Source: an uncultured Pseudomonadales bacterium (GTDB taxonomy: Bacteria; Pseudomonadota; Gammaproteobacteria; Pseudomonadales; Azotimanducaceae). Taken from it: a stretch of DNA of 64,000 nt. The DNA is taken from NCBI GenBank assembly GCA_958296195.1, contig OY282455.1:2356001-2420000 (forward strand). The letters are read 5' to 3'. The notes beneath the pieces are model-generated. The model saw only the letters and a list, made by a program, of their open reading frames with translations, did no database searches and was not told the origin of the DNA. Both the position numbers and the translations under genes were made by a program. Of the stretch, positions 30,198-37,409 are shown piece by piece. Every line of letters starts with the position of its first letter. Position 1 is the first letter of the stretch.

Positions 30198-33100
30198 ATG
30201 CTGCGGCGCATCATCGCCGGCTCCGCCCGCAATCCGCTGCTGGTGGGCTTGGGCACGGCGGCGTTGATCCTGTGGGGCGGCTACGCCCTGTACAACATCC
30301 CCATGGACGCCATTCCCGACCTCTCCGATGTGCAGGTGATCGTCTTCACCGAATACCCCGGTCAAGCGCCGCAGGTGGTGGAGGATCAAGTCACCTATCC
30401 CCTGACGACGGCGCTGCTGGCGGTGCCCTACGCCAAGACCGTGCGCGGCTACTCGTTTTTCGGCTACTCCTTCGTTTACGTCATCTTTGCGGACGGCACC
30501 GACCTGTATTGGGCCCGCTCCCGGGTGCTGGAGCGTCTCAACTACGTCTCCCGGCGGCTGCCGGCTGGGGTGACGCCCAGTTTGGGGCCGGACGCCACTG
30601 GGGTCGGCTGGGTGTATGAGTACGCGTTGGTGGATCGCAGCGGCAAGCGGGATCTCGCCGAACTGCGCTCCATCCAGGATTGGTACCTGCGCTACGAACT
30701 GCAGGCCGTGCCCGGCGTTGCCGAGGTGGCCTCGGTGGGCGGTTTCGTGCGCCAGTACCAAGTGGAGGTCGATCCCAACGCCCTTGCCGCCTACGGCATC
30801 TCCCTCTCCGAAGTGCGTCACGCCATTCAACGCAGCAACAACGATGTGGGAGGGCGGCTGATCGAGATGGCGGAAACCGAGTTCATGGTGCGCGGACGTG
30901 GCTACATCGAGTCCATCGAGGATTTGGAGCAGGTGGCGGTGGGCACCGACGGCCGGGGCACGCCGGTGCTGCTGCGGGACTTGGCCAACATCCATGCCGG
31001 GCCGGAGCTGCGGCGCGGCGTCACGGATCTCAATGGGGAGGGCGAGGTGGCCGCCGGGGTGGTGGTGATGCGCTACGGCGAAAACGCCTTAGAGGTGATC
31101 CGCAACGTCGAGGCTAGGCTGAAGGAGTTGCAGGCTGGGCTGCCGCCGGGCGTGGAGTTGGTGGAGGTTTATGACCGCTCCGGCCTGATCGAGCGGGCGG
31201 TGGAGACCTTGCTGGAGAAACTGCTGGAGGAGATCGCCATTGTCGCCTTGGTGTGCTTGCTGTTCCTCCTGCATGTGCGCAGCGCCTTGGTGGCTGTCCT
31301 CACCCTGCCGTTGGGCATCCTCGTTTCCTTCATCGTCATGTACCACCAGGGGCTGAACGCCAACATCATGTCCTTGGGCGGCATCGCCATCGCCGTCGGC
31401 GCCATGGTGGACGCCGCCGTGGTCATGGTGGAGAACGCCCACAAGCACTTGGAGCGCCATGCTGGCCAAAAGCCGAGAACCGAGCTCATGATCGATGCGG
31501 CGGTGGAGGTGGGGCCGTCCCTGTTCTTCTCCCTGCTCATCATCACCGTGTCCTTCCTGCCGGTGTTCAGCCTGGAGGCCCAGGAGGGGCGGCTGTTCTC
31601 GCCCTTGGCCTTCACCAAGACCTACGCCATGGCCGGGGCGGCCCTGCTGGCCATCACCGTCATTCCGCTGTTCATGGTCTGGTTCATCCGCGGTCGACTC
31701 GTCGCCGAGCGCCGCAACCCGCTGAACCGCTTGCTGCTGTGGGCCTACGCGCCGGTGATCGGTTTTGCGCTGCGCCACAAGGCGATGGTAACTCTCGCCG
31801 CAGTTGCGGTTTTGGCGGCAACCATCGTGCCCTTGCGACAGTTGGGCTCCGAATTCATGCCGCCCCTGAACGAGGGGGACTTGCTGTACATGCCCACCAC
31901 GCTGCCCGGCATCTCCATCACCAAGGCGCACGAGCTTCTGCAGCAGACCGACCGCATGATTCGGCAGGTTCCCGAAGTGGAGAACGTCTTCGGCAAGGTG
32001 GGCCGGGCGGAAACGGCCACCGACCCGGCGCCCCTTTCCATGATTGAGACCACCATCACCCTCAAGCCCGTTGCCCAATGGCGCCCCGGCATGACGGTTG
32101 AGAAGCTGATCGACGAACTCGACCAAAGGGTGCGCCTGCCCGGTCTGACCAACGCCTGGACCATGCCGATCAAGACGCGCATCGACATGCTGTCCACCGG
32201 CATCAAGACTCCCGTGGGCATCAAGGTGGCGGGACCGGACCTCGCCACCCTGCAGCGGATCGGGGAGCAAATCGAATCCCTGCTCCGCGACGAGCCCGGC
32301 ACCCTAAGCGTGCTGGCGGAGCGGGTGGTGGGCGGCAACTATCTGGATTTCGAGATCGACCGGCGCGAAATCGCCCGCTACGGCCTGACGGTGGGCGACG
32401 TGCAGGACGTGATTCAGTCCGCCATCGGCGGGCGCAACGTCACCTTCACTGTGGAGGGGCTGGAGCGCTACCCGGTCAACCTGCGCTACTCCAGAGAGCT
32501 GCGCGACAACCTGACCATGCTGCGCCGGGTGCTGGTGCCGACCCCGACCGGGGCGCAAATCCCCCTGTCGCAACTTGCGGACCTAAGGATCAAGAAGGGG
32601 CCGCCCTCGATCAAGAGCGAAAACGCGCGCCCGAACGCTTGGATCTATGTGGATCTGGACGGCGTGGACGTCGGCACCTGGGTGGGGCGGGCCAAGGAGA
32701 CCTTGGCGCGTGAACTGCGCCTGCCGGCCGGCTACAGCCTGACTTGGAGCGGCCAGTACGAGTACATGGAGCGGGCCGCCGAGCGCCTGCTAGTTGTGGC
32801 GCCGATCACCTTGGGCATCATCTTCCTGTTGCTGTACCTGAACTCTCGACGGGTTGCGGACGCTCTGATCGTAATGCTGACCCTGCCGTTCAGCCTAGTG
32901 GGCGGCGTCTGGCTGCTGTGGTGGCTGGACTACCACCTAAGCGTGGCGGTGGGCGTCGGCTTCATCGCCTTGGCCGGCGTGGCCGCCGAACTGGGCGCCT
33001 TGCTGTTGTTTTTCCTGAATGAAGCGGTGGCCCGCTTTCAGCGGGAGGGCCGCCTGCGCACCCGCGAGGATCTTTACGCCGCGGTTCGTGAAGGCGCCGG

Positions 33101-33320
33101 CCAGCGGGTGCGCCCCATCATGATGACGGTGGCGGCCACGATCGCCGGCCTGCTGCCGATCATGTGGGGTTCCGGCACCGGCGCCGAAACCATGCAGCGC
33201 ATCGCCGCACCGATGGTGGGCGGCTTGATCTCGGCAACGGTGCTCGCCTTGGTGGTGGTCCCAGTGCTGTTTGCGTGGGTGCATGGGCGGCGCTGCGAAC
33301 TTGAGGATTCTCCGGCATAG
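30198..33320 (+). CDS. cusA: CusA-type heavy-metal RND efflux pump
   Basis: A 1,040-residue inner-membrane proton-driven exporter of the HME-RND family, third gene of the cusCBA set. The transmembrane motif GAMVDAAVVMVENAHK carries the Asp and Glu of the proton relay. Three methionines that bind Cu+/Ag+ in E. coli CusA (M573, M623, M672) have counterparts here at M565 (LLYMPTTLP), M615 (APLSMIETT) and M664 (IDMLSTGIK), with identical spacings of 50 and 49. That favours monovalent Cu/Ag over divalent Zn/Co/Cd substrates. The start is ATG 30198. The stop at 33320 directly abuts a VapBC fossil. Confidence 0.93.
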   Translation: MLRRIIAGSARNPLLVGLGTAALILWGGYALYNIPMDAIPDLSDVQVIVFTEYPGQAPQVVEDQVTYPLTTALLAVPYAKTVRGYSFFGYSFVYVIFADGTDLYWARSRVLERLNYVSRRLPAGVTPSLGPDATGVGWVYEYALVDRSGKRDLAELRSIQDWYLRYELQAVPGVAEVASVGGFVRQYQVEVDPNALAAYGISLSEVRHAIQRSNNDVGGRLIEMAETEFMVRGRGYIESIEDLEQVAVGTDGRGTPVLLRDLANIHAGPELRRGVTDLNGEGEVAAGVVVMRYGENALEVIRNVEARLKELQAGLPPGVELVEVYDRSGLIERAVETLLEKLLEEIAIVALVCLLFLLHVRSALVAVLTLPLGILVSFIVMYHQGLNANIMSLGGIAIAVGAMVDAAVVMVENAHKHLERHAGQKPRTELMIDAAVEVGPSLFFSLLIITVSFLPVFSLEAQEGRLFSPLAFTKTYAMAGAALLAITVIPLFMVWFIRGRLVAERRNPLNRLLLWAYAPVIGFALRHKAMVTLAAVAVLAATIVPLRQLGSEFMPPLNEGDLLYMPTTLPGISITKAHELLQQTDRMIRQVPEVENVFGKVGRAETATDPAPLSMIETTITLKPVAQWRPGMTVEKLIDELDQRVRLPGLTNAWTMPIKTRIDMLSTGIKTPVGIKVAGPDLATLQRIGEQIESLLRDEPGTLSVLAERVVGGNYLDFEIDRREIARYGLTVGDVQDVIQSAIGGRNVTFTVEGLERYPVNLRYSRELRDNLTMLRRVLVPTPTGAQIPLSQLADLRIKKGPPSIKSENARPNAWIYVDLDGVDVGTWVGRAKETLARELRLPAGYSLTWSGQYEYMERAAERLLVVAPITLGIIFLLLYLNSRRVADALIVMLTLPFSLVGGVWLLWWLDYHLSVAVGVGFIALAGVAAELGALLLFFLNEAVARFQREGRLRTREDLYAAVREGAGQRVRPIMMTVAATIAGLLPIMWGSGTGAETMQRIAAPMVGGLISATVLALVVVPVLFAWVHGRRCELEDSPA

Positions 33321-33321
33321 G

Positions 33322-33538
33322 AAGTCGCGACGAGAGACACCGTTTCCTAGCGAAGACAGGCGGTGAGCGGCGCCCTCTTTGATGCGAATGTCGTCTCCGA
33401 ACTGACGGGGGAGGCACCCAACCCGCGAGGACATCTTGCCGGCCGAACATCGACCCAAGGCGATGCGTGGCTGGTTCTTGCCGTCCTCGTTGGCGGCGAG
33501 GGTGCCCGATACAGCCAGGAAAGATGTGGACACAAATT
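33322..33538 (+). pseudogene. Decayed second copy of the Phd-VapC toxin-antitoxin locus
   Basis: Immediately after the cusA stop, codons read KSRRETPFPSEDRR and stop. The intact antitoxin at 36766-37038 ends KSRREIPFIAEDKQ and stop. The antitoxin TGA overlaps a GTG, as in the intact pair, opening a frame with FDANVVSELTGEAPNPR (intact toxin: LDTNVVSEMTKETPDPR). Similarity fades after about 50 codons and no PIN active site remains beyond the first Asp. The antitoxin 5' part is missing, so the break lies at the cusA stop codon. This is a non-functional remnant, presumably left by duplication or by independent capture of a related cassette. Confidence 0.75.
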
Positions 33539-33564
33539 GATACAAAAAAATTCCGATTTATGCT
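33537..33564 (+). promoter_or_regulatory. Probable promoter of the repressor operon
   Basis: TTGATA (33537-33542), a 16-base spacer and TATGCT (33559-33564) form a sigma-70-like promoter. The -10 box lies inside the first TCCGA-N7-TCGGA operator, so repressor binding would block it. A leader of about 40 bases with AGGG (33598-33601) precedes the ATG at 33611. An alternative TTGACA at 33575-33580 would start transcription almost at the ATG and leave no ribosome site. Confidence 0.5.
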
Positions 33565-33586
33565 CGGAGTCCTATTGACAGTCGGA
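33552..33586 (+). promoter_or_regulatory. Two tandem operators (TCCGA-N7-TCGGA) for the BlaI-type repressor
   Basis: Site 1 is TCCGA-TTTATGC-TCGGA at 33552-33568, a perfect 5-base inverted repeat. Site 2 is TCCTA-TTGACAG-TCGGA at 33570-33586, with one mismatch. The sites are 18 bases apart, close to two helical turns, and cover the -10 to +15 region of the promoter. A third perfect site with 8-base arms and the same 7-base spacer lies at 35092-35114. Dyad operators at their own promoter are normal for BlaI/MecI/CopY repressors, but this sequence is not the classical TACA/TGTA type. Confidence 0.6.
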
Positions 33587-33610
33587 TTTAGAGGTTTAGG
33601 GTTCGGCGAC

Positions 33611-34006
33611 ATGGACAAAGCAAGATCAATGCCTCGCCTTGGCGAACTTGAAGCACAGGTTTTGGAGCACCTTTGGCGGGTGGGAGAGGCCGATGTGCAA
33701 GCGGCGCACGCCGCCTTGGGGGTGCCGAGGGGCATCACGCTGAACACGGTTGGCTCCGCCTTGGAGCGGCTGCACAAGAAGGAGCTGGTCGTGCGCGAGA
33801 AGATCTCCCACGCCTACCGCTACCGGCCGGTCATGGACCGGGCCAGCTTCATGGCTCAAGCGATGGTCAACGCGGCAGGCGGCCTCAAGGCCTTGGGCGA
33901 GCAAGGTTTGTTGACCGCGTTCATCGACGTGATCACGGACGCCAGCGAAGAAACCCTGGACGAACTTGAGCGTTTGGTGCGCATGAAGAAGGCGCAGCGG
34001 CAGTGA
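33611..34006 (+). CDS. BlaI/MecI/CopY-family winged-helix repressor
   Basis: A 131-residue repressor. The N-terminal winged helix (about 8-75) has the family pattern GELEAQVLEHLWRVGEADVQ, then ITLNTVGSALERLHKKELVV. A helical dimerisation tail (about 85-131) follows and holds the region where BlaR-type proteases cleave (ASFMAQAMVNAAGG). ATG 33611 is preceded by AGGG nine bases upstream; ATG 33629 (MPRLGELE) is possible. Its stop overlaps the next start (GTGA), so repressor and protease are translationally coupled. It probably represses its own operon through the TCCGA dyads. The neighbours argue for metal rather than beta-lactam control, but no metal ligand cluster is obvious in the repressor itself. 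Confidence 0.88.
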   Translation: MDKARSMPRLGELEAQVLEHLWRVGEADVQAAHAALGVPRGITLNTVGSALERLHKKELVVREKISHAYRYRPVMDRASFMAQAMVNAAGGLKALGEQGLLTAFIDVITDASEETLDELERLVRMKKAQRQ

Positions 34007-35046
34007 ATGCCCTGCTGACCAGCCTGGGCGCTTTGGGCTTGGTCGCGTTTGCGGTCTCCGCGTTGGCCGGCGCCGCTTGGATGCTCACCGAGCGTTGGCG
34101 GAAAGCCCTGGTCCCCGCCGCGGAATCCCGCCTGTTGATGCTGGTGATTTTGCTGCCAATCGCTGTCGCCGGTGCATCCGCCGCGGCCTATGCCGAATGG
34201 CCAGGTGGCAACCCCATGGAGCGTTTGGGCTTTTGGGAGCTTTCGGAGCGGGAATTGGCCGAACGGGCCGGGCATGGGGAACGGGGACACCCGGAGGGGC
34301 GCGGGCATGATGACGCCGAGCATGGCGATGCAGGCGCGGAAGGCGGACACGCCGCAACAACCAGCGCCTTTGCCGGTCAAGCGATGCTGGCTTTCCTGGC
34401 GTTTATGGGCGCGGCCTTGATCGGTCGCATGCTGTTGATGCTGGGCCGGGTCCTGCAAGCGGTGGGCACCTCGATCGCCACCTCCCGCCGCCTGCGCGAA
34501 GTGGCCAATTTGAATGCGGACGGCGCTTGGGTGCTGCCGACCGATGCGCCCGAAGCCTTTGTGCTTGGGCTGCTGCAGCCGAGGCTGTTTGTCTCCCAAG
34601 GGCTGCTCAGGCTGCCGGATGCCACCGTTGCCGCGGTCATGGCTCATGAGCGGGCGCACATGCGGCGCTTCGACCCGTTGCGGCATCTCATTGCGCTGCT
34701 GGCCTGCACCTTTCACCTGCCCGGCATCTCCAAGCGATTGCGGCAACGCGCTCAGCAAAGCCAAGAACTCGCTGCCGACGCCATGGCGGCCCGGTCCATG
34801 GGCGATTCCATCTGCATCGCCGACGCTTTGGTGAACTGCGCTCGGTTCCATGTCCGCTACGCCGCGCCGCATTTGGCGTTTGGCGGCGGTGACCTTGAAG
34901 AACGGGTTCGTGCCCTGCTTTCCACGCACAGGACGATTGACCAGCCGCTGCCGTGGATGGTCTGCGCCGCGGCCCTTGCCGCCTTGGTCTTGGCGGTGCG
35001 CTGCGCCGAACCCGCTCACCACTTCGTTGAAGCACTGACTCACTAG
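34003..35046 (+). CDS. BlaR1-like M56 membrane metalloprotease with His-rich loop, no penicillin sensor
   Basis: A 347-residue protein with four predicted membrane helices (about 4-24, 43-62, 124-146, 320-336). The zinc-protease site is H215-E-R-A-H219, with E255 as probable third ligand (SQELAADAM). In BlaR1/MecR1 this domain cleaves the partner repressor after signal sensing. The C-terminal penicillin-binding domain of BlaR1 is absent: the protein ends just after the fourth helix. The loop between helices 2 and 3, extracytoplasmic in BlaR1, instead carries His at 91, 96, 102, 107 and 116 amid Asp/Glu/Gly, a plausible metal-binding patch. GTG start, overlapping the repressor stop. Metal sensing is inference from the His loop and the adjacent cusCBA genes. 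Confidence 0.83.
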   Translation: MNALLTSLGALGLVAFAVSALAGAAWMLTERWRKALVPAAESRLLMLVILLPIAVAGASAAAYAEWPGGNPMERLGFWELSERELAERAGHGERGHPEGRGHDDAEHGDAGAEGGHAATTSAFAGQAMLAFLAFMGAALIGRMLLMLGRVLQAVGTSIATSRRLREVANLNADGAWVLPTDAPEAFVLGLLQPRLFVSQGLLRLPDATVAAVMAHERAHMRRFDPLRHLIALLACTFHLPGISKRLRQRAQQSQELAADAMAARSMGDSICIADALVNCARFHVRYAAPHLAFGGGDLEERVRALLSTHRTIDQPLPWMVCAAALAALVLAVRCAEPAHHFVEALTH

Positions 35047-35069
35047 CCAACAACCACAGGAGAAACACC

Positions 35070-36128
35070 ATGGATGGCTTAGTTCCAGCAAAAATCCGAC
35101 TGATAATCGGATTTGTCCTAGCCCTATTACTCTGTTCCGCCCTAGCAGCCTGCGGGGGAGGAGGCGGAGAGAGCAGCGAAGGGGCGGAAGGCCGCCACGA
35201 GGAAGGCGGTGGTGGGGATGGAAGCGGCGATGGGGATGGGGACGGCGGCGATGGGGACGGTGATGGTGATGGGGAGGATGGAGATGGCGGCGGCGATGCC
35301 CCGTTTGCAAGCGATGGCATAAGCCGCGGCGTTTTTGAATCCATACCCTTGGCCGCCGATGAGAGCTTCGCAGGTTTGTTGAACCAGATGGAGCTTGCGG
35401 TGCGGTTCGACGCCGCCAACGAGAAATTCGTCGGGCGTCTGCGCAATGAAGCGGAAGCCGCTGTCTGCGATGTCCGGGTGTCCATAGAGCTCGACGGCGC
35501 CCAAGCCGCAAACCAGCCATCCGCCGGCTCGCCCTTTACATTGCCCGGCCTGCGCCGATTCGGCCGTGCGGACTTTGAGATTCCCGCTCTTGGCGCGTCG
35601 TTCTCCGAATGGACGGCGATAGTGGAGACTTTCGGCTGCGCCAGCGCACCCACTGGCTCAGGCGGCGGCGAAGGTTCGGATGGTGAGGGTGGCGAAGGCG
35701 AACACGGCGAGGGAGAGGGCGGTGCCGAGGGAGGCGGTGAGGGCTCGGAAGGCGGACACGAGGGCGGGGAAGGAGAGGGTGAAGGTAGTGGCGAAGAGGG
35801 TGGCGAAGGCGGCGAGGACGGTGACGAATCAAGCCCGGACACCCCCCTCACGGAAAGACTTTCCGGCACGTTCCAGAATCAGAACTTCGACTTCGCTTTC
35901 GACGCCACCACCGGCGCCTTCCGCGGCACCGTCGAAAACCCGACCAGCAGCACCATATGCCGGTCGCGCACGGAGATTCACCTAGGCGTAGGTGCCCAGG
36001 TCATCGAATTGGGGCCGACCATCCCTGTGGACTTGGCGCCGGGAGACATCATCAAAATCGTCATGTCCGCCGAGGGATACGCACTGGACACCTACTCCCT
36101 GCATCCGGAATCCAGCCCTTGTCAATAG
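35070..36128 (+). CDS. Very acidic Gly/Glu/Asp-rich lipoprotein with duplicated domain
   Basis: A 352-residue predicted lipoprotein of no family I recognise. The signal peptide has Lys8/Arg10, a hydrophobic core and lipobox L-A-A-C28. Two low-complexity segments, about 34-72 (GDGDGDGG type) and 195-255 (GEGGEGEHGEGEGG type), are extremely acidic with scattered His. Each is followed by a related beta-rich domain: about 95-192 (LNQMELAVRFDAANEKFVGR) and 263-351 (FQNQNFDFAFDATTGAFRGT). Each domain has one Cys pair at similar spacing (133/190 and 297/351), possibly disulfides. ATG 35070 has AGGAG at good distance, 23 bases after the protease gene, so it looks co-transcribed. It may bind cations in the periplasm or at the outer membrane. 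Function unknown. Confidence 0.8.
   Translation: MDGLVPAKIRLIIGFVLALLLCSALAACGGGGGESSEGAEGRHEEGGGGDGSGDGDGDGGDGDGDGDGEDGDGGGDAPFASDGISRGVFESIPLAADESFAGLLNQMELAVRFDAANEKFVGRLRNEAEAAVCDVRVSIELDGAQAANQPSAGSPFTLPGLRRFGRADFEIPALGASFSEWTAIVETFGCASAPTGSGGGEGSDGEGGEGEHGEGEGGAEGGGEGSEGGHEGGEGEGEGSGEEGGEGGEDGDESSPDTPLTERLSGTFQNQNFDFAFDATTGAFRGTVENPTSSTICRSRTEIHLGVGAQVIELGPTIPVDLAPGDIIKIVMSAEGYALDTYSLHPESSPCQ
35092..35114 (+). promoter_or_regulatory. Third TCCGA-N7-TCGGA operator, inside the lipoprotein coding region
   Basis: AAATCCGA-CTGATAA-TCGGATTT is a perfect 8-base inverted repeat with the same 7-base spacer as the sites at 33552 and 33570. It covers codons 8-15 of the lipoprotein, within the signal-peptide coding sequence. 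A -10-like GATAAT (35102-35107) sits at the same offset (+7) as TATGCT does in site 1, but there is no clear -35. It may act as an internal operator or road-block, or mark a second promoter. Confidence 0.5.
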
Positions 36129-36337
36129 AGGGCGTCCATGCCCTCCTGCAGGGGGCAGGCGGCTATTGCAGGGGTGGCTTGCCGGGAGGAGGATGGAAAA
36201 CAGGCGGACGAGAGCGGCGTCGGGCAGGGGTTGCTGCTGCATGTGTGGTTTGTCGCGCCGATGGTTTGGGGTCGCTACGTCGTGAGTGTCTTTCGGGCTA
36301 GGTGCATGTGTCAAGGTGGACTGAAGTCGGGAAGGGG

Positions 36338-36769
36338 CTAGCCAGTGCTTGCCTCCCACGTCCAAGGGTCGGTGACCTGAACCTCTAGGTAGTCGAAGTG
36401 CTTCGTGTTTCGGGTTGCGACTGACAGCCCCCGAGCCTTTGCTGTTCCGGCAATCAGCGCATCGCCTTGGTCCAACGTTCGGCCCGATAGCCGCGCTTGC
36501 GCCCGCAGTTCGGCTGCCCATTCCGCATCACTGCGTCCAAGAGGCAGGATGCGGCTCTCATATCTAGTCAAGAAAGCTGACAGCACTGCTTCTAAAAGCT
36601 GGCGGCGCTGCCCTTGGGGAAGAAGCCGCAGCCCGAACGCCAACTCGTGGACTACGATAACGGATAGCCATAGGTCCCTCCGCTCTGCCAGAAAAGCCAC
36701 TACTCGCGGGTCCGGGGTTTCTTTCGTCATCTCGGAGACAACATTCGTGTCAAGGAGGAACCCGCTCAC
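36338..36769 (-). CDS. vapC: VapC/FitB-type PIN-domain toxin
   Basis: A 143-residue PIN ribonuclease, expected to cleave tRNA or rRNA when its antitoxin is lost. The acidic active-site residues are visible: Asp7 (LLDTNVVSEM), Glu near 43 (VVHELAFGLRLL), Asp near 102 (LDQGDALIAGTA), with the distal TRN motif and Asp in VATRNTKHFDYLEV. Length is normal for the family. It starts with a GTG overlapping the antitoxin TGA, so both are made from one mRNA. A degenerate copy of this toxin's N-terminus lies at about 33363-33538. Confidence 0.88.
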   Translation of the reverse strand: MSGFLLDTNVVSEMTKETPDPRVVAFLAERRDLWLSVIVVHELAFGLRLLPQGQRRQLLEAVLSAFLTRYESRILPLGRSDAEWAAELRAQARLSGRTLDQGDALIAGTAKARGLSVATRNTKHFDYLEVQVTDPWTWEASTG

Positions 36770-37038
36770 TGCTTGTCTTCGGCGATAAAGGGGATCTCTC
36801 GCCGAGACTTTCTATCAGCGGGAATCTCCAAGTTTGCGCCCCGGGGCATATTCTCGACCAGCCAGCGCCCCATGGATTGCCGTTCCTGCACTTGCCATAG
36901 CCGTTCAGGCACCACGACAAAACGCCTTTTGGTGCCGATGTGCTGAGGCCCCTGTTCCTCAGCAAGGCGGAAGACTTCGGACAGCTTGGCCTTGGCTTCG
37001 GCGACCGTCCAGATGCGTGTGGGGGCGGGAAGGTTCAT
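36766..37038 (-). CDS. Phd/YefM-family antitoxin partnered with VapC
   Basis: A 90-residue antitoxin. The N-terminal Phd/YefM fold is seen in WTVAEAKAKLSEVFRLAEEQ and HIGTKRRFVVVPERLWQ. The C-terminal tail (about 60-90), rich in Arg/Glu with a final KSRREIPFIAEDKQ, is expected to fold over the toxin active site. Such proteins neutralise the toxin and repress the operon. It is placed first, directly before vapC. Confidence 0.85.
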   Translation of the reverse strand: MNLPAPTRIWTVAEAKAKLSEVFRLAEEQGPQHIGTKRRFVVVPERLWQVQERQSMGRWLVENMPRGANLEIPADRKSRREIPFIAEDKQ

Positions 37039-37072
37039 GTGCGCACATCCAATCGGTGGATAGTCCTAGTCC

Positions 37073-37078
37073 AGTATA
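37073..37078 (-). promoter_or_regulatory. Likely -10 box of the Phd-VapC operon
   Basis: TATACT on the minus strand, about 35 bases before the antitoxin ATG. A direct repeat TAGTCC-TAGTCC (plus strand, about 37061-37072) lies between it and the start and may be the autoregulation site. No convincing -35 was found. Confidence 0.3.
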
Positions 37079-37178
37079 GACCAATTTTCTCAAGCCGCAT
37101 GTCGCCCACCCGATAGTCGATTTCCAGCCTTAGAAAGGCGTAGCGGTGCCCTCAGAGCATTGCTTTCGGCTGCTGTCC

Positions 37179-37194
37179 GTGCAAATATTTGCAC
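37179..37194 (+). promoter_or_regulatory. 16-bp perfect palindrome, probable HicB operator
   Basis: GTGCAAATATTTGCAC is a perfect dyad just upstream of the hicA homology. HicB antitoxins repress their operon through palindromic sites with their C-terminal DNA-binding domain, and the HicB here has a ribbon-helix-helix-like tail. AT-richness in a GC-rich genome adds support. Confidence 0.5.
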
Positions 37195-37195
37195 T

Positions 37196-37409
37196 CATTT
37201 CGACCAACGCAGCCCAGATCAGCGTCGACTTAAAAGAGATGGATGGTTCTTGGCCCGTCATGGTGGGGCGCATGATATCTATCGGCATCCAGAAATTGTT
37301 GGCATCGTGACCGTCCCCCCGGCATCGACGAGTTACTTCGGCTGTTGCCAATTCCATCGCCAAGAAAGCCGGCTGGACTTCGGCTGGCTCAAGACACGGG
37401 AGGCTGTAA
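37196..37409 (+). pseudogene. hicA: HicA-type mRNA interferase, frameshifted
   Basis: One frame holds the first half of HicA (LKRDGWFLARHGGAHDIYRH, then VGIVTVP) with the catalytic His in GGAHDIY. After the C6 run at 37315-37320 the homology moves to another frame (ANSIAKKAGW) and ends at the TAA overlapping the hicB ATG (TAATG). One extra C explains the break. The N-terminus is also unclear: NAAQI lies in a third frame and no convincing start precedes DQRRLKRDGW. Thus the toxin is probably inactive, unless the C-run is a sequencing error. Confidence 0.7.

Noticed and set aside
33611-35046. A beta-lactam resistance regulator (blaI/blaR1) as such
   Set aside because: No penicillin-binding sensor domain and no beta-lactamase gene is nearby; the neighbours are metal-efflux genes.
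36128-36145. Hairpin GAGGGC-gtccat-GCCCTC at the lipoprotein stop
   Set aside because: A short stem with no U-tract; too weak to call a terminator.
36138-36341. 67-codon frame between the lipoprotein and vapC
   Set aside because: No recognisable domain and unconvincing initiation; likely chance.
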